Counted from the first letter of the stretch, positions 47,327 to 62,247 are shown. The stretch: 64,000 nucleotides of DNA from Haemonchus contortus (GCA_000469685.2 LS997565.1:16241293-16305292), one strand, 5' to 3'. The notes: a model not told the origin generated them from the sequence alone. Made by a program: numbers and translations.

Positions 47327-48175
47327 GATGCACCACCACTAGATTTCAGCTTTGCTTCTTTCGAACTTATTGGAGCAGCAGTTTCAACCGTCAAGTATGA
47401 TTATATGTAGAAGAAAGTCTACAAAGGGAGAAAGATGGAAGTAGCCTCCAGATAATGCTCAATCGATATCGATCGCACCTCTGCAGTCTTCGGGCGTTTC
47501 TTCAGAACAGGCTTTCTTAACTTTGTTGATCTTCTTCCAATTAAAATTGCTCCACTTACATGAGCAGCGCAATTCCCAGACTGAAACATATTCCTTGACC
47601 GTTTTTGTTTCTAACAAATGAGTCAATGCGGTTTTTAACAGCTCTGATCAATGTCTTTGTGTATCAAGCGCAAGCTCGAGAGTCAAGGACTGCTACGGAC
47701 ACGGACTTTGACGTATTCTGCTTTTCATTCATTGGTGATGCCCTGTTGAGAACTGCTCGTAGCCCATTGTCACCTCTCACAATCATAGTTTCGAAGTGTA
47801 AATGGTGATGGAGCAAGTGTCCCCTGCACTACACTTACTCGATTCGGATGACATACACCTTTCTGCCCTTCATACACAGCCATTAAAGCTGATAGATCAG
47901 CTTTCTCTGGTTAGCATTCAAATGAGCATGGCATCTGCTGAAAATTCTGCAACGATCCAGACTTTTTCTGAAATATTCTAGAGGTTCCCATATACTTGCC
48001 GTATGTGGACGCTATCTAGCTGTTTACGAAGTGCACATGAAATATACGGTTCCGTTTGCCTTATTTATTCAACTCTACAACGAAGGAGACGCCTTCCTAT
48101 GTTCGACAAGTACAGCTTCTTTGCCATTTTGCAAGCGGCCACTGCATTGCACTATCCTGTCGAGAATTGTCGAGC
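47327..48175. other. Non-coding stretch, nothing recognised
   Basis: No gene, RNA or repeat recognised. Confidence 0.35.
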
Positions 48176-50330
48176 AATTCCTCCAAAGCCCCTTCCAACG
48201 GAAAGGATGCAAGGTCGCAGTGGCCATTCAAGATTGGATGTATACCGACGTAGGTAGTTCCGAACGCTGATCTCAAATCTGGGTTCCAAATCTGCGAAAC
48301 GATTCTGAGAACAGAGTTGCAGGCCCATCTCACCAGGGATCATGTCACTTTGTTGCTTTTATAAGAAACCCAAGCAGTGCTTAAACGTGTACCGATGGCG
48401 CAGTTGGAAGGTCGGCGGAGCGGTAGACGTGCACGGAGGTTCGAGTGCTCGATGCAGGTGCTAGTTTTGGGGAGACGGGCACTAGGAACGATTTTGGGTA
48501 ATCGATTCGCCGCACGCGGCTGTCGCGGACCACTCATTTGCCGTTATTACAGCTCCAGCGTTCTTCATACAGCTCAACTAGTATCATTATTTTATGCATA
48601 ATTCTGCTATTAGTACTTTTGTTCTTGTATTTCTTACCTACCGCCGCATCCTGCTATATTCCTTCGCGCGGCGCCCCTCTCACTGCGACGCGACCATTTC
48701 GTTCCTAACGCACCACCAATGTTCCCCTTATTTGCTTTTCTGTAAGAAGTGTTCTGAACTCTTGCAAATCCCTTTTACACATCATGTAAACTACCTGCAG
48801 CTCTCCTACATATTCATGGAGTACCAGAAATGCTAATACGAGAATGTTTTTTCGTCGCCTCCACAGACCGAATGGAGAGGGGCGTACATGGAACCCTCCT
48901 GCTCCCGGTACTCAAGATGAGAACAAGAAAAACAGCAGGTCTATGCACTTTCAAAAGATGGCTTTTGGATAACTTGTGAGGATACAGCGCTTTAGGATAA
49001 AGTAATACCCTGGGTAGGAGTGAGCTAGTACAATTCAGCTGTCATTCATATTCAAAAAATACTATCTAAACAGTAGATTAGCATTCCATGAATAGATATG
49101 ATAGTACAACACTAAGTGTTTGAGGCAGAAAAGTTTCTGACAATGCGAGCTATATAAGCTATATAAGAAAGAAGGGCGGAGGTGGTGTAGTGGCAAGTGG
49201 CGCACTATATCACACGCACGGTCAGGGGTTCGAATCCCGGATCGATGCCCGCCTAGGCCAACCTCGCCTTCCATCCCTCCGGGGTCGGTGAATTGGTACC
49301 AGACTCGTCTGGGAGGATAAAAGCACTGACTTGTACATCGGCTGGCCACCGCAAGTCATTGTATAGGCCACATACGCACTCATTACGCCACTACGATTCT
49401 GAATGGAAGTTGAGTGCGGGGGCGCATCCCTCAGACGGGATTGATTAACGCCAAAAACTTTAAACTTTAACTTCATATGAAAGAAAGGTCACCCCAGCCG
49501 TAACTCTCACAATTCCGGTCTAGTTGAGAATATCCCACAGGAATTCCAGATTTTTCACAGGCCCTCAGCCAGGTTTGCAAACCACGAGTATGAAAGAATT
49601 TTTTGAATCGAGGTGCGCTAAACACGAAGCCAGCACACTAGTGAGATAAGGCGAATTATGGAGTTGCGGTTGCTAACGTGGAAGTTCAGATAATAAACTA
49701 TCGCCTATAGTATTTTTGAATAAAAATGACAGCTGAATCGTACCAGCTCACCTCTAATAATAGAGGGGCATTACTATTATACATCCAAAAGTGCTGTATC
49801 CTCACAAGTTATCCGAGAGCCCTCTTCTGAAAACGCATGGACCTGCTGTATTACTTGACCACATCTTGAGTGCGGGAGCAGAAGGGTTCTATGAGCGCCC
49901 CTCCTCATTCGGTCTGTAGAGCCGCCTAAAAATATACATGTTTTAGCATTTCTGTTGCTCCATAAAGATGAAGGAGGGCTGTAGGTAGCCTATATGAAGA
50001 ATAAAAGGGTTTTGATTCAGGACACTTTTTTATAAGAAAGCAAAACAAGCGTTTGCATGAAGGGTTTAAACCTCCGTATTACGACTACCAGTCCGCTGTC
50101 CTCCCATGTGCGCTATCGGTGCACGTTTAAGCCTTGCTTGGTTCTATAAAAGAAAAAAATGTGAAATGACGCCTAGGGAAAAGGGCCCGTAACTTTGTCC
50201 CCAGAGTCGTTTCGCAGATTCGGAACCCAGATTTGAGATCAGCGTTGGGAAATACCTACGTCGGTATACACCCAATCTTGAATGGCTACTGCGACTTGGC
50301 ATCCTCCCCGTAAGCAGTTCTTATTCTGAC
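48176..50330. repeat. Long inverted repeat LIR4 with tRNA-like modules
   Basis: The left arm (S2 body 48195-48320, tRNA-like GATGGCGCAGTTGGAAG...GGTTCGAGTGC near 48390-48460, then 48776-49085) is mirrored by 49685-49985, a tRNA-like part near 50045-50130 and an S2 body at 50190-50320. Shared arm words include GGATAACTTGTGAGGATACA and AATTCAGCTGTCATT. The ~600-bp spacer holds an intact S1 SINE (49174-49453). Confidence 0.75.
49174..49453 (+). repeat. tRNA-related SINE, family S1, best-preserved copy
   Basis: It has GGAGGTGGTGTAGTGGCAAG (A box), GGGGTTCGAATCCC (B box, 49225-49238), a body with CCAGACTCGTCTGGGAGG and CATCGGCTGGCCACCGC, and the tail GATTCTGAATGGAAGTTG and GGGATTGATTAACGCC. It lies in the spacer of LIR4, so it inserted into or was trapped between the arms. 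Confidence 0.85.
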
Positions 50331-50989
50331 CCTTCAAATCCTGTGCTATTAGGGCAAGGTCGAAGGAAAGGCTCGATGCGTTGGGCCAACTATGATATCA
50401 TGGATTCTTCGATATGTGACGTACATAACTGGTATCCTTTTTTGGAAACATCCAGAATAATCTGGTAAACCTAGTCTTCTGAGAAATGTCGTCGAAAATT
50501 CCGAAATTCTCGATCTCGGACATCTTTTTTCACAGGAAGTAATGCTGAAGCAAAAACCATGAACTCATAATTCGTCTATAGTATACCAGTCGGGCCGCCC
50601 AGCTAACGCCGGGCCGCCCAGCTAACGCCGGGCCGCCCAGCTGACGCCGGGCTTCCCTCCTTCTAATGGGTTCGCCCGGCTACGCCGAGCGCTCCTCCTT
50701 ACTCTGAGAAATTTGCTATGCGCAAATAACACTTCGGATTCTACTTTTTCTTTGAACGCTGTACACCCTCAGTATTAGCTTCGAACTGTGAGCGATTTTT
50801 TCTGTAAGCCATCTTCACTGTGTCCGAATAGAACATCGCATTATATCACAAAAGCGATTATTTAGAGAAAAAGTATTCAGACTTCGTCGCGGCTGAGTCT
50901 ACTATGTTAGCTACCATCAATGTTCCCAGCCAACTCCTTGTGCCTTCAAGCTTCAACGGTCTGGGTCCGAACCAACAGTATTTATTACG

Positions 50990-51985
50990 CCCAGTCCTTT
51001 GGGGCGGAGTTTCGTCTTGCAACCTATCATCAGTGTTTCCACCCTGCCGCCTGTATTCCTACCAAATTTGAACGCTCTAGGTCCAAGTTTGAGTTTTCAC
51101 ACAAACCCCGCCCCTTGTGGGCGGAGTCCGGTCCTGCCACCCACCATGAGCGTTTCCGCCCTGCCGCCTGTATTCCTACCAAATTTGAACGCTATAGGTC
51201 CAAGTTTAAGTTTTTCACACAAACCCCGCCCCTTGTGGGCGGAGTCCGGTCCTGCCACCCACCATGAGCGTTTCCACCCTGCCGCCTGTATTCCTACCAA
51301 ATTTGAACGCTATAGGTCCAAGTTTAAGTTTTTCACACAAACCCCGCCCCTTGTGGGCGGAGTCCGGTCCTGCCACCCACCATGAGCGTTTCCACCCTGC
51401 CGCCTGTATTCCTACCAAATTTGAACGCTATAGGTCCAAGTTCAAGTTTTTCACACAAACCCCGCCCCTCGTGGGCGGAGTTCGGCCACGCCACACACCA
51501 TTAGTGTTCCCATCCTGCCCCCCTTACACCTACCAAATTTGAACTCTCTAGGTTGACGGGGACAGAAGTTATGACTTTCCGCTCAAACATTTATTTCGCA
51601 CAAACCCCGCCCCCTGTGGGCGGAGTCCGGTCCTGCCACCCACCATAAGTGTTTCCGCCCTGCCGCCTGTATTCCTACCAAATTTGAACGCTATAGGTCC
51701 AAGTTTGAGTTTTTCACACAAACCCCGCCCCCTGTGGGCGGAGTTCGGCTCCGCCACCCACCATTAGTGTTCCCATCCTGCCCCCCTTACACCAACCAAA
51801 TTTGAACTCTCTAGGTCGACAGGAACCGGAGTTATGAATTTGCGCTCAAGCATTTATTTCGCACAAACCCCGCCCCCTGTGGGCGGAGTCCGACCCCGCC
51901 ACCATCCATTAGTGTTCCCCTCGTGCCCCCCTTACATCTACCAAATTTGAACTCTCTAGGTCGACGGGAACCGGAGTTATGAATT
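50990..51985 (+). repeat. 118-bp tandem repeat inside copy D
   Basis: Units repeat CAAACCCCGCCCC, GTGGGCGGAGTCCGG, CCACCCACCATGAGCG, ACCAAATTTGAACGC at 118-bp spacing (51105, 51223, 51341, 51459), then longer ~143-bp units near 51602-51863. Neighbouring middle units are almost identical, which points to recent amplification. Confidence 0.85.
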
Positions 51986-51991
51986 TCCGGT

Positions 51992-54285
<2,294 letters not shown>

Positions 54286-54336
54286 AGCGCGTTATATATA
54301 GTAGGATAATGGCGTCCACCTCCCGAGTGACGTTAT

Positions 54337-54507
54337 TATGTACGAATGTCGATGTTCCTACAGTTATCTGCTTTAGGTACTGTTTCACATCTGCTGGGAC
54401 GTCTGATTTCCTTTTAGTAGAAACATAAACATTGCCATAAATGTTTCTAATTCCCGTCGATCCTTTTGGCGTGAAATTTTCATAGTCGGCGACTTCCAAA
54501 CAGGGCA
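54337..54507 (-). CDS. Second IRLD-like exon set: 171-type exon, end unclear
   Basis: It starts after the acceptor cttgtttag and encodes VADYENFTPKG, IRNIYGNVYVSTKRKSDVP and LKQITVGTS, clearly the 171-bp exon type (compare 11889-12059). No phase-1 donor is found at the expected position; the frame runs on and stops at 54284, inside the end of the CA-bearing element that begins at 54307. Either the exon is longer in this gene or the element has destroyed its donor. The stated end is simply 171 bp from the acceptor. Confidence 0.6.
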
Positions 54508-54529
54508 CTAAACAAGCTAGATGAAGCTA

Positions 54530-57234
54530 ATAATCAAATCCTCACCCCATCGATTGCAGTGCCACAATGCTTATTTTAGTCGACAAATAGGCATGCTAGA
54601 GATGATCGAAGCAGACGTTGACTCTCATTGATTTCGTGTAAACCACCTGCTCCCATCTACGCTTTTGAAAAACCGCAAACGTTCGTCTGTTTGTCGAGTT
54701 GTTTGTCTGTCTAGCTGTCTGTTTGTCCGTTGCAACCATCTTATATGGCGCCCTCTGGAAATCGATCTGGAACAGCTTAGCCAGGTTGGAACATGTGGCG
54801 ATTGAGCCAAGCTGATCGAGTATACGTGACCCAAGCTGTGCTCCGCTGTGAGCAAATTGTTGATTTGGACCAGTTTGGACCTGTAGCGTTTAAATAGATT
54901 ACGTAGCGTTAGCTCACAACTTCACACATATAGCCTTTATGTGTTGTAGTGTACACTGTCTCGGTAGGTTATCCCGCTGTGGAGACGTTGGCCGATACAC
55001 CGATATGGCCGCCCAATCGCAATCATGTTTCTTTGATCGCACAGCGCTCCAACTCCAAAAATGTTGGAGATATGCGGTCCGATTGAAGCTGTAAACGTAA
55101 CAAGTGATGATCGCAAACGATTCCGACCAGTGTGGTTTTCTACTACTCGATGTAGGTATGCTGCTAACTACTCTTCATTTAGAAGTAAGGGGGGACTAAT
55201 GATAGTCTCAATGGGGCATTCGAATTCGACATGTGATGGAGAACAGCCAGGCGTTATTCGAGCGATCCGACTGCACAGACAGTTACAAATTCTACGTTAC
55301 TTTCTGTGCAGAGTTCCGAGTTCCATTGTTCAGCCTGGTGAAAAAGTCTTCGCCTACTTGCCTCAAATATGCAGAACTCTTATGTTTTTGAAGTAAAGAA
55401 TCTGTGAATGACCTCTACGCTTACATACTTATCATGATTTTTGCGTAAAATTCCATTTAACAATATATTGGCGAACGAGAAGGTCGATTGGCATACCATC
55501 GAATGCCCACTTTGACGGCTGCGGATAAATGATGGAAGTGCAAATAAATTCCTTTTCTCCTCCGATGACTCCACTGCGAAAAAAGTTACGAGCAAAAAAG
55601 CATTTGACCGAGGACTTTCATAAATCACAAGTGTCCGTGTGTCTGTTGTTCTGTTTGTCTCTTGATATGTTCATCATCTCCTTATATGGTGCCTACTTCA
55701 AATCGAGTTGCACAGATAACCAGGTTGGAACAAGTGGGGAATGAATAGTGCGGCTTACACACATATGACATGAGCTAGGTTCCACCCAGGTGGCGTGGCG
55801 TGCTAGGTGAGGCGTGCGATAAGGATGTCTCAATGGAAGTACATAATTCCTGCTTCCGAGGACCTAGAGCGTTCGAATTTGGTAGGAGTAAAGGCGGCAG
55901 GATGGAAAACCTCGAGAGTAGGTGGCAGGACTAGGTTTCGCCCACTGGAGACGCGGTATTCTCAAAAATTGCTCCTTTGGGGTCAGAACATTCTTCAAAA
56001 GATATACAGGCGATAGGGTTGGACCACGGAAATAGTGTAGAGTCCAAAGCCAGCAATTCTGTTCAGAACTTTCCAGATTATGCACCGTTGTTTCATGGCT
56101 TTACTCCCTTCAGACATGGAGTATTCACGTGTGGTAGGGTTTACGCTGTGGGCTTTCGGCCAATATACCGATTTCTTATACCTATCTGCTGTGTAATTGA
56201 GCGGTAGTGCCCACATTTTCCTTTGAGCGATGCAGTGTTCCAGCTTTGACAATTTTGAGGGAAAAGAAGCTGCGAAAGGGAAGCTGCAAATCTAGCGATC
56301 TGTGATATGATGACAACGAGATTGACCGGAGTGATGATACTCCTGTATGTGTTCAAAATTACTCAAACACACACGAAATGAGCGGGATTCCGTTCATGGC
56401 GGGCGCGGCGCTCACGAAGTCATGTTAGGCCGCAAATTTATAATCCATGTTCTCATGCAAAGCAGCGTCCAAATTTGGAAGGGTCGTGAGCGGCAGGCCA
56501 ACTTCCCACGGAAAGGAGGTGGGCTCGGCGATAGCAGGGCGATCTGATTAGTGTTGCTGAAAACCTAGTCTCTTTTGTGTGAGACATCTTTCGTGTGGTA
56601 AGAAGCATCTATAAAGGGCTCACCAAAGAATTGTTTACCACTGCATAGTGGATCATAAATTATCACAAGTTTTCTGCCGCTATTTCTTGATGCCATTATA
56701 TCACTAAGAGATCACTTGAGCGCCACCTTCTACTGCTGCAAAATCGCCTCTTGATTCATACTGGAGAAGAGTTCTCTACTATGAATGATCAAAATTGGAG
56801 AACAAAAGCTTACAGGGAGGAGTCCTAGGAAAAACCTGCAAAGACCTTTTCCGTGAGGTCTGAACTTTAGTTTCTGAGTAGATCTGTCCGGAGAACACCT
56901 TTTAGGAAATACGGAAAGGGTTTGAGAGAGACTATGCAACTTATTACCTGCTCTATAGGCCAATCTAAAGGGTTCATAGATGGAGTTGAGAGTGTTCAAG
57001 GTACGTAAAGAAAGCCAAAAGAATGTCTAGTGGAAACTTCTATGAAATTCACGCAAGCGAGCCTTAGAAGCGCGCAATCGGAACAAGAAGAAAATCTTGA
57101 AAAAGCCATCATGAGGTACCCTCATGTTGAGTTGAGACGTCATCGAGGTTGAGGTCTCATTAGAGGGTGCCCAAAAGAGCAAGTATCAGCCCTCGCTGTC
57201 AGCGGTTTCTGAGAAAAAGAGCACTTACACTTAC
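54530..57234. other. Stretch between IRLD-like exons, mostly unrecognised
   Basis: Around 55850-55985 is a minus-strand fragment of the CA-bearing element (inverted ACCAAATTTGAACGC and CTGCCGCC-like words). Near 54680-54735 lies a GTTTGTCTGTCT-rich segment. A plus-strand frame at 55061-55396 has no recognised domain. No further L-domain exon was seen. Confidence 0.4.
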
Positions 57235-57369
57235 TGTCACTATATACAGTATCGATCTCTTCGAAATTTGGTAGAAAGGACAAATCTGGAACACCAGAAT
57301 TCTTTTTCACAATAAGGCGTCCATTGATTTGCTCGATCTGAGCGAGATTTCCAATATTTGGTGGCAAAT
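57235..57369 (-). CDS. Second IRLD-like exon set: 135-bp exon
   Basis: It runs from acceptor attttacag to a strong donor GTAAGT. It encodes LPPNIGNLAQIEQINGRL, KKNSG and VPDLSFLPNFEEIDT. It has exactly the length, phase and motif of 12912-13046 and reads in the same orientation. Confidence 0.8.
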
Positions 57370-57811
57370 CTGTAAAATGGCTCCATCAGTGAATGTGAAA
57401 TTCTGTTCTAGGCGTCGCTAGCCTAGATTAGATTTTTCTTCACTTTCCAGGAAGAAACTTCCTCCTATCGATGCAGTCGGACCTCAAATTGCGCCACTGT
57501 GAGTAATGTTCACAAAGCTAGTACGTTTACACTACTGCCATACGGGTGGCGATACTTCTCCCTGAATTCCCACGGCAATGGCAGTTTATCCGCGGCGGCT
57601 ATCGTATCCTTTCGCTGGTAATTTGAACTTTCCTCATCAAGGCGCGTGATAAGGCACGAATGGATGCGATGCAATTTTCGGGGAGGAGCACCCTGTATCC
57701 CGTCATACTGCTTACTATCAGTTCGCTAAAAGAGAGCAGGCGAGAGTAAAAGAGAGCTGACCCACGACCATCGAATCAAATCACTCATATATTGCTTAAT
57801 CTCTCTAGATA
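57370..57811. other. Intron, nothing recognised
   Basis: No exon or repeat recognised between the 135-bp exon and the Tc1-type element. Confidence 0.4.
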
Positions 57812-59378
57812 CAGCACATTTCATAATTATAAGGTCACCGTCAAATTTTCCACTTTCAAAAAAATCAATCATTAAGGATTTTTTCTAGCATCATGAACGG
57901 ATATACAGCACGAGAGACCTAGGTCTCCGTTTTTCAGCCGCAGCTGCATTTTTCTTAACTTTTTCAGGACAGTTTATCGGTTTTTGCACCGTTTCATAAT
58001 TATAAGGTCACCAAGATAAAGTGAACAATTATTCAATTATTGGAGGAGAAGAAATTTCGTGTTTGAAGATGTTTATAAAGGTAAACATGTGTAGCAAATG
58101 CATTTCTAAACCTGACTGTTAATATGGCTCGCGGTCATCTGCTTTCCTATGACAAGAAGGCTCATAATGAAGGGGACTCAGAGCTCGAGCCATCTCCAGG
58201 CAAATAGGGAGATCCCCTTGGTCCATTCAAAGATTTCTGGAGAGTCCCTAGATATAACACCGACTGTGGTCACCCATGAAAGATTACTGCCCGTGACGGG
58301 CGGAAAATTCTGAGGACTGTTCCCAACAGTACGTCTTCCTTGAACTAGATCCGATCGGAATTAAACCCCTCTTTGTCGAAAACTACAGTCTGGAGAGCAG
58401 TGAGAAGATGCGAGAACATCACCAGGCAAGCAATGGAGAAGGTGCCACGAAACACCGATCGCCACAAAGAGGCTGGACTAGAATTTGCAAAGATGAACCT
58501 ATGGGGAGATTGGGAAAAGGTAGACCTCCATCAAAATCTCACCATAGAGCTGAATAATTCCTATTCAGGTCGTCTTTTCGGATTAAAAGAAATTCAATCT
58601 GGACGGTCCTGTTGGAAACAAGCGGTACTGGCGCGACTTGGGGGAGGAACCAGTCTACTTCAGCCGTGGCAATTTCGGTGGAGGAAGTCTATGGTGTGGG
58701 GCGTATTGTACAATGATGTCGTGTTGGAGCTACCTGTCGTGAGCTGCACAACGGATTTCAAGGGGTATTAGAACGTGTTGGAGCATCATCCACTTCCCTT
58801 TCTATGCCTACGCCGTCAGCTCACAAGACAACTCCTCCATTCATGTGAGCCGTCAGCGGATGAGTGGCTGCAATGAGTAAGCGTCCTTCCATGGCCAGCC
58901 TGCAGTCCCGATCTCAATCCGATGAACATATCTGGGGCATAATAGTCAGACAGGTTTATGCGAATAACAGTGAGTTCCAAGGCACAGAAGAGCTGAAGCG
59001 GGCAGTTATCGAAGCATGGAGAGCAATCGATGAGGAACACCTTCGAAACCTTGTTTCTAGTATGCCACGGAAGCTCTTTGATGTTGTTCTCAAACAAGGA
59101 GGAGCTGTAGAATATTAAGTGTTGTACATATGCCATCAACGTTAATAAATCATTTATTTTCTTAGGGTGACCTTACGATGAATGATGAAACGTGCAAAAG
59201 CCGTCATTATTTTCAAAAAATTCATAAAAATTTGAGGTGAATGATATTGCGACCAAACTTTGAATACGGAGGTACATTGTGACGAGAAATCTTTCAGCAT
59301 TTGCCGAAAATTCAATTGCGGCTGCTTTCTCCAGAATCGGAGAAATCGAGGGTGACCTTATAATTATGAAAGGCACTG
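57812..59378 (+). mobile_element. Tc1/mariner-type element with IR/DR ends, inactive
   Basis: It is bounded by TA on both sides (57810-57811 and 59379-59380). The ends carry TTTCATAATTATAAGGTCAC inverted (57819-57838; 59351-59370), and inner direct copies at about 57993-58012 and 59166-59190, giving the IR/DR layout. Total 1567 bp. It is inserted in the intron between the 102- and 135-bp IRLD-like exons. Confidence 0.85.
58123..59118 (+). pseudogene. Tc1-type transposase, broken
   Basis: Fragments in order: MARGHLLSYDKKAHNEGDSE, a stop, then ITARDGRKILRTVPNSTSS, a stop, SELNPSLSKTTVWRAVRRCE (second helix-turn-helix), RNTDRHKEAGLEFAKMNLW, a KSMVWGV core strand, then an intact-looking C-terminus with RQVYANNSEFQGTEELKRAV, AWRAIDEEHLRNLVSSMPRK and stop at 59116-59118. 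Several stops and at least one frameshift inactivate it. It is not closely similar to the copy at 33 kb in its terminal repeats, so two families are present. Confidence 0.85.
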
Positions 59379-59757
59379 TATAAAGCGCTAACAATGTGTG
59401 TCTGTTTGTATGTCGGTCTATGTGTCAGTCCGCAAAAAAACACGTAAGCGCGATGAAGACACGTAATGGAGAGGATAGGTTAGTGGCATGGGATGGGCAC
59501 TGAGACAGATTTTACTCTTGCTGAATCAAATGGCTGTTCTTGTAAGAATGAATTGATAACAGTGTGGTATCAGAATAGGGATACTCCCTTACATGACTGA
59601 CTCCGCAAGTTGTAGATATCCTCGCGCAATCTATTCATTCAAAACAGAAGCGGTTTTTAGTCTTTATAACAAGTTCGAAAGGTTACATGGAAGTTCTTCC
59701 TTACGATGAGCAAGTAATGCAAAGAACAAATTTCCTGCTTAAAAATGTCTTTCCTAC
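59379..59757. other. Intron, nothing recognised
   Basis: No exon or repeat recognised between the Tc1-type element and the 102-bp exon. Confidence 0.4.
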
Positions 59758-59859
59758 TCTTCCGTCCTTCTATAAGCAAATCGCCATTGATACTGTTGCA
59801 GTTCTCTACCATTTGCTCGAGACATTCGGCACTCATAACCCCTCCTTTGCACCGTAACA
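59758..59859 (-). CDS. Second IRLD-like exon set: 102-bp exon
   Basis: It runs from acceptor gttttttaag to a weak donor GTAGGA. It encodes LRCKGGVMSAECLEQM, a second Cys and SINGDLLIEGRK. Length 102 and phase 1 agree with 7853 and 22708. Upstream exons were not found before the right edge. Confidence 0.75.
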
Positions 59860-61217
59860 CTTAAAAAACACAATTGGATGCAAGTGGCTGCCTGGTGTAA
59901 TCTACAATCAATTGGTACACTTCGATAGGAAAGTTTTTCGGTAAGAGTAGCGATACGATAGCATAAAAATTGTGGTCCTGTCTAACAAATATCTAGATTA
60001 CCCGGATCAGTCATTTTGAAGGGTAGCACAATTCTGTTTTCATTAAGGTTCAGCATTTACTTCCAACTCGAATGCAGCTCGCCCCTTTTGAGAAGCGTAT
60101 TCGGATTTCTACGAGTAGCCTACAACCAGCTGAAAACTGTAAAGAGAGTCTTGTGAAAGTTTTCAATAATTCACAAAATCTTTAGAAGTTGTTTGCAGAA
60201 AGACTTCAGAACTCTACGGACGTTCATCCATGCGAGCATGGAGAGGGGGGGGGGGAGGGTTTAAAGATGGTTTAATTCGCCTAGTGATTCTCGGGCAGGG
60301 ACTGCTAAGAGAACATTTCGTCAAAAATGAGTGCATTTGACTTATATGTATTGACAACGACCTCCGAGTATCTTAGGCAGCTAATCGCGCCCGACGGCAT
60401 TATCAAATTCGGGTCAATTAAAATATAAAATAACCACATTCAAATGGCGAAAATGTTAGGCTAATTGTCCTGGAAGCTCGTGAATTGAAAATTCGTAGAA
60501 ATTTTTCACTTAAATAAATAAATAGTAGGACCTCTGTCTAGCACATGTGTATTTCTTCGCGGCCCTTCTCGTTAATAATATTGAACAGTTGTCAAAGATG
60601 GCTGTTGTGGCTTGCAGACACTGCGATCTTCCAAACTCTTCCTGATTCTTAGCATAGAAACATGAAATCGGTCGCCTCTTTGAGAGTTGTTTGTAGCCTA
60701 CTTATAAACGACATCAGTGTACAAAAAACCCCTTGATCTTAAATGGTGCGACCTTCGACGGCACAAACAACTACTTATGCTCTCGCTATGTGGGTTTTGA
60801 ACTATTATCATGAGGAAGACGGTCTTCTTGAATGTTCTTTCCCTCTGATTCTCTATTCAATGCATTTCCTCGTAGACCACTCAAAAAATTCAGGCATTTC
60901 ATTGAAACACGATACCCAACCTAAATGTACAAAAAATCACGAAAAAACACGAACTCGCACTTTTTCGTTTTTTCTCTGCAACTAGGTTTGTTTTCACATT
61001 TTTTAGCATGCTGAATGGTTCAATTTATATCATCAACGTCCACAAAATGCTGTACTGAATATTTTGAATATTTGAAAAGCAATTTTGAAATTCACCACCA
61101 ATTCACCAGGTAGTTTCTGAGAGTACGACATTAGCAAAATTATAGTCAGACGTGTACTATAATTACAATTAGAAGGCATTCGCTTCTATAAAAAGTAGTC
61201 ACTGAAATGTGGAGGAG
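59860..61217. other. Non-coding stretch, nothing recognised
   Basis: A G-run lies at about 60245-60255. ORFs such as 60743-60985 have no recognised domain. Expected upstream L-domain exons were looked for on the minus strand and not found. Confidence 0.35.
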
Positions 61218-61576
61218 CTAACTTTTTCCGACATTGGATGGAGATCAGACCATGACGTTTCTCAGATAGGTTTGGTCATTTCGATACCAGTTTTCTTCGG
61301 AATGGAATGGAATGGATGCGCCGCAGTCGAATGGCAGAGGCTTTTCAAAATGTTAAATAGCATTTTCAGCTGTTCAGCATGACCCACAGCAATTGGGGGC
61401 TTGTCCACTTCTAAACGGTGCCTTTCTCTTGCCTCCCTATTCCACAAATGAATACTTTTCATGACTGTCAAAGTCCTAAACGTCCTTTTGCCTCGATCAA
61501 TCCCATCTGAGGGTTGCGTCCCTGCATTCGACTTCCCTTCAGAATTTTGATCGTGACTGCTGCAAACCAAAATATA

Positions 61577-61648
61577 TTCCCATACAGGGAATCGAACCCG
61601 GGCCGCGTGGGTGAAAACCACGAATCCTAACCACTAGACCACATGGGA
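61577..61648 (-). tRNA. tRNA-Glu (UUC), left arm of palindrome
   Basis: It is 72 nt with acceptor TCCCATG/TATGGGA (one G-U pair), anticodon UUC and T-arm CCGGG-TTCGATT-CCCTG with one C-U mismatch. A downstream TTTT-like run (ATATTTTGG) could terminate pol III. It is close to the array genes but diverged; probably still foldable. Confidence 0.7.
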
Positions 61649-61940
61649 CATGATAATCCCCCGATGTCTGACTCTATCAAAAGGAGAGTATGATTTGCGG
61701 TGAATTATTGATAATGAATGCATACCATAATTGTAAAAATTTTGAAAAGTTTTTCGCCTAGATCAATCCCGTCTGAGGGTTGCGCCCCCACCTTCGAATT
61801 ACATATAGAATTGTTGATCGTGATTGCAAAAAACCAAAATATATTCCCAGCAAGCTGACACTAACATATAGTAAATCTATTTTGAGCTAATATTCTCGAA
61901 CATCAGCGGTTATCACGTCATCAAACATCAGCAATAACAC

Positions 61941-61981
61941 GTTTTCACCCACGCGGCCCGGGTTCTATTCCCGGCATGGAA
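61941..61981 (+). pseudogene. tRNA-Glu 3' half, right side of palindrome centre
   Basis: It contains GTTTTCACCCACGCGGCCCG and GGTTCTATTCCCGGCATGG, that is, the anticodon loop to the acceptor 3' strand. The 5' half is replaced by unrelated sequence at 61940, and the T-loop has TTCTATT instead of TTCGATT. The palindrome centre therefore cut through a tRNA unit. Confidence 0.8.
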
Positions 61982-62175
61982 ATATATTTTAGTTTTTAGC
62001 AATCACGATAAACAATTCTTAGTAGAAGTCGAGTGCGGGGAGCATCCCTCAGACGGGATTGATCGAGGCGAAAAGACTTTTAAAATTTTTACAATTATGA
62101 TATACATTCATTATCAATAATTCACCGCAAATCATACTCTCCTTTTGCTAGAGTCCGACATCGGGGATTATCATG

Positions 62176-62247
62176 TCTCATGTGGTCTAGTGGTTAGGAT
62201 TCGTGGTTTTCACTCACGCGGCACGGGTTCGATTCCCTGTATGGGAA
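62176..62247 (+). pseudogene. tRNA-Glu (UUC), right arm, decayed
   Basis: It keeps anticodon UUC and TGTGGTCTAGTGGTTAGGAT, but has TCTCATG at the 5' end and T-stem ACGGG/CCCTG with two mismatches. It is the mirror image of 61577-61648 and more damaged, so likely non-functional. Confidence 0.65.

Noticed and set aside
49062..49476. Two ~90-codon minus-strand ORFs
   Set aside because: They are antisense translations of the S1 SINE.
51080..51720. CCAAGTTTGAG resembling the end of nematode spliced leader SL1
   Set aside because: It sits inside the 118-bp tandem unit, lacks the rest of the leader, and has no following splice donor or Sm-site structure.
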